Origin: CALNYS01 sp942490855
GTDB lineage: Bacteria > Planctomycetota > Phycisphaerae > Phycisphaerales > UBA1924
Length of the DNA: 64,000 nucleotides
NCBI GenBank assembly: GCA_942490855.1
Contig: CALNYS010000005.1
Location: 558,001 to 622,000, forward strand
Direction: 5' to 3'
Positions 62,042 through 64,000 of the stretch are shown here, piece after piece. Positions within the stretch are counted from its first letter, which is position 1. Every line of letters begins with the position of its first letter. The notes below the pieces were generated by a model. It was not told the origin of the DNA. It ran no database searches and saw nothing but the letters and a program-made list of their open reading frames with translations. The position numbers and the translations under genes are program-made.

Positions 62042-62380
62042 TTACCCCTTCGCCTTGGGCCCGCGGACCACACCGAGCTCGGACCCGTCGCGGGAGGCGA
62101 CGCGGACCTTGGAGCCGTCGGATTTGGTCTCGAAGCGGACCCGCGAGGGCTTGCCGCCGACAGCCGGGCTGACGTTAGAGATGTGGATGGGCGTCTCGCG
62201 CTTGACGAGCGCGCCCTTCGGGTTGGCCTGGGTGGGCTTGACGTGGACGGTGCGGATGCCGACGCCCTCAACGACCACGCGGTCGTCTTCGGGGATCACG
62301 CGGAGCACGGTCCCGGTCTTGCCGCGGTCTTTGCCCGCGGTCACCATCACGGTGTCGCCCTTGCGAACGTGGCGTGCCAT
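62042..62380 (-). CDS. rplX: 50S ribosomal protein L24
   Basis: This 112-aa KOW-domain protein (RHVRKGDTVMVTAGKDRGKT, GVGIRTVHVKPTQANPKGAL, ETPIHISNVSPA) is an assembly initiator of the 50S subunit. Its start touches the rplN stop (1-nt overlap). Confidence 0.97.
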   Translation of the reverse strand: MARHVRKGDTVMVTAGKDRGKTGTVLRVIPEDDRVVVEGVGIRTVHVKPTQANPKGALVKRETPIHISNVSPAVGGKPSRVRFETKSDGSKVRVASRDGSELGVVRGPKAKG

Positions 62381-62766
62381 CAGATGACCTCCGAGGCGAG
62401 AGACACGATCTTCATGTAGCCCTGGTCGCGGAGCTCGCGAGCCACGGCCCCGAAGATGCGGGTGCCCTTGGGGTTGCCGTCGTCTCCGATGATGACGACG
62501 GCGTTGTTGTCGAAGCGGACGGACGAGCCGTCGGCGCGCTTGGTCGGGAACGACGTCCGGACGACCACGGCCTTGACCTTGTCGCCGGCCTTGATGTCAG
62601 ACCCGGGGAGGGCCTTCTTCACGGAGCAGACGACCTTGTCGCCCACACCAGCGGTGCGACGGGTCTTCTTGTTGCGACCGGTCGAGCCGCCGAGCACACG
62701 GATCACATACGCGATCTTGGCTCCCGAGTTGTCCGCGACTTCACATCGCGATTCTTGCTGCAACAT
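62380..62766 (-). CDS. rplN: 50S ribosomal protein L14
   Basis: This 128-aa protein begins MLQQESRCEVADNSGAKIAY and contains KVKAVVVRTSFPTKRADGSS, RFDNNAVVIIGDDGNPKGTR, FGAVARELRD and YMKIVSLASEVI, the L14 signatures. It is about 6 residues longer than usual, mainly in the first third. Confidence 0.98.
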   Translation of the reverse strand: MLQQESRCEVADNSGAKIAYVIRVLGGSTGRNKKTRRTAGVGDKVVCSVKKALPGSDIKAGDKVKAVVVRTSFPTKRADGSSVRFDNNAVVIIGDDGNPKGTRIFGAVARELRDQGYMKIVSLASEVI

Positions 62767-62801
62767 CGCTGTGTCTCCGGGGCCGAGGGCCCCACTAGCG
62801 G

Positions 62802-63092
62802 TCAGGCGTTGACGGCGTCGATCTCTTGCGGGGCGGCCTCGACGACTCGGACGAGGGCCCAGCTCTTGGTCTTGCTCTTACGGACGCAGGGGGCCACCTC
62901 GACGCGGTCGCCCTTGCGGGACTCGTTGTTCTCGTCGTGGACCTGCAGCACGGTGCGCTTGCGGACGTACTTGCCGTACTTGGGGTGACGGCTCAGGTAG
63001 CCGACCACGACCTTGCGCGACTTGTCGCGCGAGTCGGACTCGACGAAACCGACGCGCGTCGCGACGTGCTTTTCGGGGGTGGGCTCGGTCAT
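62802..63092 (-). CDS. rpsQ: 30S ribosomal protein S17
   Basis: This 96-aa OB-fold protein (ATRVGFVESDSRDKSRKVVV, HPKYGKYVRKRTVLQVHDEN, GDRVEVAPCVRKSKTKSWAL) matches the S17 signature. Its start overlaps the rpmC stop by 4 nt (ATGA). Confidence 0.97.
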   Translation of the reverse strand: MTEPTPEKHVATRVGFVESDSRDKSRKVVVGYLSRHPKYGKYVRKRTVLQVHDENNESRKGDRVEVAPCVRKSKTKSWALVRVVEAAPQEIDAVNA

Positions 63093-63304
63093 GCGTTGGC
63101 CTTCTCGTTCTGCTGGGCGATCTCGCGAGCGCGGCGCTCGGTCTGGAGGCGGGCGATGTCGCGGCGCATCTTGGTGAACTGGCTGACGTCCTCGACCTTC
63201 TCCGTCACCGTCTGGCTGCGGAGATCGAAGAGCTTGCGGGAGAGGCGGCGAAGCTCCTCCGCGATCTCTTCGTTGGTCATCTTGTGGGATTCCTGAGCCT
63301 TCAT
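63089..63304 (-). CDS. rpmC: 50S ribosomal protein L29
   Basis: This 71-aa helical protein (EEIAEELRRLSRKLFDLRSQ, EDVSQFTKMRRDIARLQTER) has the L29 two-helix pattern near the tunnel exit. I start at ATG 63304 (MKAQESHKM); the frame is open upstream into rplP territory without L29 character. Confidence 0.94.
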   Translation of the reverse strand: MKAQESHKMTNEEIAEELRRLSRKLFDLRSQTVTEKVEDVSQFTKMRRDIARLQTERRAREIAQQNEKANA

Positions 63305-63330
63305 GGCGATCGTTCCTTCTTTGCTCCGGC

Positions 63331-63750
63331 TCAGTGGCCGAGTCGGCGTCCGATGAAGCGGCAACGCACGGGCATCTTCATCGCCACGCGCACCAACGCA
63401 CGCTTGGCCTGGTCCTCTGTCACACCGGCGAGCTCGTAGAGCACCGTGCCCGGCTTGACGCGCGCGGCCCAGTAATCCACCTCGGCCTTGCCCTTGCCCA
63501 TTCGCGTTTCCAGCGGCTTCTTCGAGACGGGCTTGTCCGGGAAGACGCGGATGATGAGCTTGCCCTGACGCTTGAGGTAGTGCTGACAGGCGATACGCCC
63601 GGCCTCGAGCTGACGCGCGGTCAGCCAGCACTGCTCCATCGACTGGAGCCCGTAGTCGCCGAAGGCGACGAAGTTGCCCTTCGTGGCCTTGCGGTCACGG
63701 GCGCGCCGCATCTCCTTGCGGAACTTGACTCGTTTGGGCATGCGTGGCAT
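63331..63750 (-). CDS. rplP: 50S ribosomal protein L16
   Basis: This 139-aa protein begins MPRMPKRVKFRKEMRRARDR and contains GDYGLQSMEQCWLTARQLEA, GRIACQHYLKRQGKLIIRVF and the RMGKGKAEVDYWAARVKPGT signature. L16 organises the A-site tRNA elbow region. Standard length. Confidence 0.98.
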   Translation of the reverse strand: MPRMPKRVKFRKEMRRARDRKATKGNFVAFGDYGLQSMEQCWLTARQLEAGRIACQHYLKRQGKLIIRVFPDKPVSKKPLETRMGKGKAEVDYWAARVKPGTVLYELAGVTEDQAKRALVRVAMKMPVRCRFIGRRLGH

Positions 63751-63803
63751 GGCTTACTTCTCCAACCGGTCGGCACTGGCCGATCCGGATCGTTCGTGCG
63801 TGA

Positions 63804-64000
63804 TCAACGGCGCCCTCGGGCACGGGGGCGGGCGCCGGCGGCGTTGCTGGCGGTCTCGTCGAATTCTTCCGAGTACGGGCCCTTGTAGATCCACGCCTTG
63901 ACGCCGATGACGCCGTAGGTCGTGCGCGACTCCGCGAACCCGTAGTCGATGTGCGCCTGGAGCGTCGAAAGAGGCAGCGACCCGAGACGCGTGTCAAGAC
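63804..64000 (-). CDS. rpsC: 30S ribosomal protein S3, C-terminal part (cut by window end)
   Basis: Only the last 64 codons are in the window, reading ...DTRLGSLPLSTLQAHIDYGF, AESRTTYGVIGVKAWIYKGP, then a short basic tail (ASNAAGARPRARGRR). The LPL-x-T-L-x-A-x-I-DY-x-x-A-x-T-x-YG-x-IGVK-x-WI-x-KG pattern is the S3 C-terminal domain. It is at the expected place upstream of rplP; the 5' end lies beyond base 64000. Confidence 0.95.
   Translation of the reverse strand, partial: LDTRLGSLPLSTLQAHIDYGFAESRTTYGVIGVKAWIYKGPYSEEFDETASNAAGARPRARGRR

Overview
The window is about 70 % G+C, densely packed and chromosomal. It most resembles a planctomycete of the class Phycisphaerae. The evidence is: an ECF sigma factor overlapping a membrane Ser/Thr kinase with TPRs; several secreted proteins ending in dockerin-like EF-hand tails; a PEP-CTERM-type protein; HflK/HflC-type SPFH genes beside an ABC-2 transporter; and an S10/spc/alpha ribosomal cluster lacking rpmD, adk, map and rpsD at their usual places. 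The placement is inferred from gene content only.

Layout. 1-2783 (-): SpoIIE-type phosphatase, DUF192 lipoprotein, gluQ. 2843-5878 (+): phhB, clpC. 6075-7442 (-): kdsC-like and ispE. 7553-9192 (+): PilZ protein, nadA. 9189-12437 (-): zinc-ribbon membrane protein, palindromic-repeat cluster, DEAD-box helicase. 12691-18428 (+): alr, DASS transporter, mutY, then rpsA. 18787-23493 (+): three secreted or membrane-associated proteins, the last of foreign-looking base composition. 23497-26227 (-): rimO, nadD and a small anchored protein. 26357-29726 (+): tRNA-Glu, tRNA-Val, ECF sigma factor and kinase. 29695-33697 (-): two paralogous secreted proteins and a beta-lactamase-fold serine hydrolase. 33962-38366: small exported protein (+), mgtC-like and alaS (-), small membrane protein (+). 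38363-50345: an apparent seven-gene minus-strand operon (three SPFH proteins, ABC ATPase, ABC-2 permease, a large protein of unknown function, FAH hydrolase) with a divergent second ABC-2 permease. 50465-53625: membrane protein and pheS (-), LamG/dockerin protein (+). 53720-64000 (-): ribosomal cluster from rplQ back to the 3' end of rpsC.

The most interesting unit is the 39-50 kb locus. One ATPase sits with two divergently encoded permeases that share a coupling-region motif. Three SPFH scaffold proteins accompany them, one carrying a seven-helix N-terminal half, and the ATPase has an acidic tail with a short motif repeated three times. I infer a membrane-microdomain-linked ABC machine; its substrate is unknown.

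Six genes (ispE, nadA, DASS transporter, the 18.8 kb secreted protein, the 30.4 kb secreted protein, rpsN) are each broken by exactly one extra base in a run of 3-4 G or C. Several are normally essential, so these are most likely sequencing or assembly insertions. I annotated those genes across the break.
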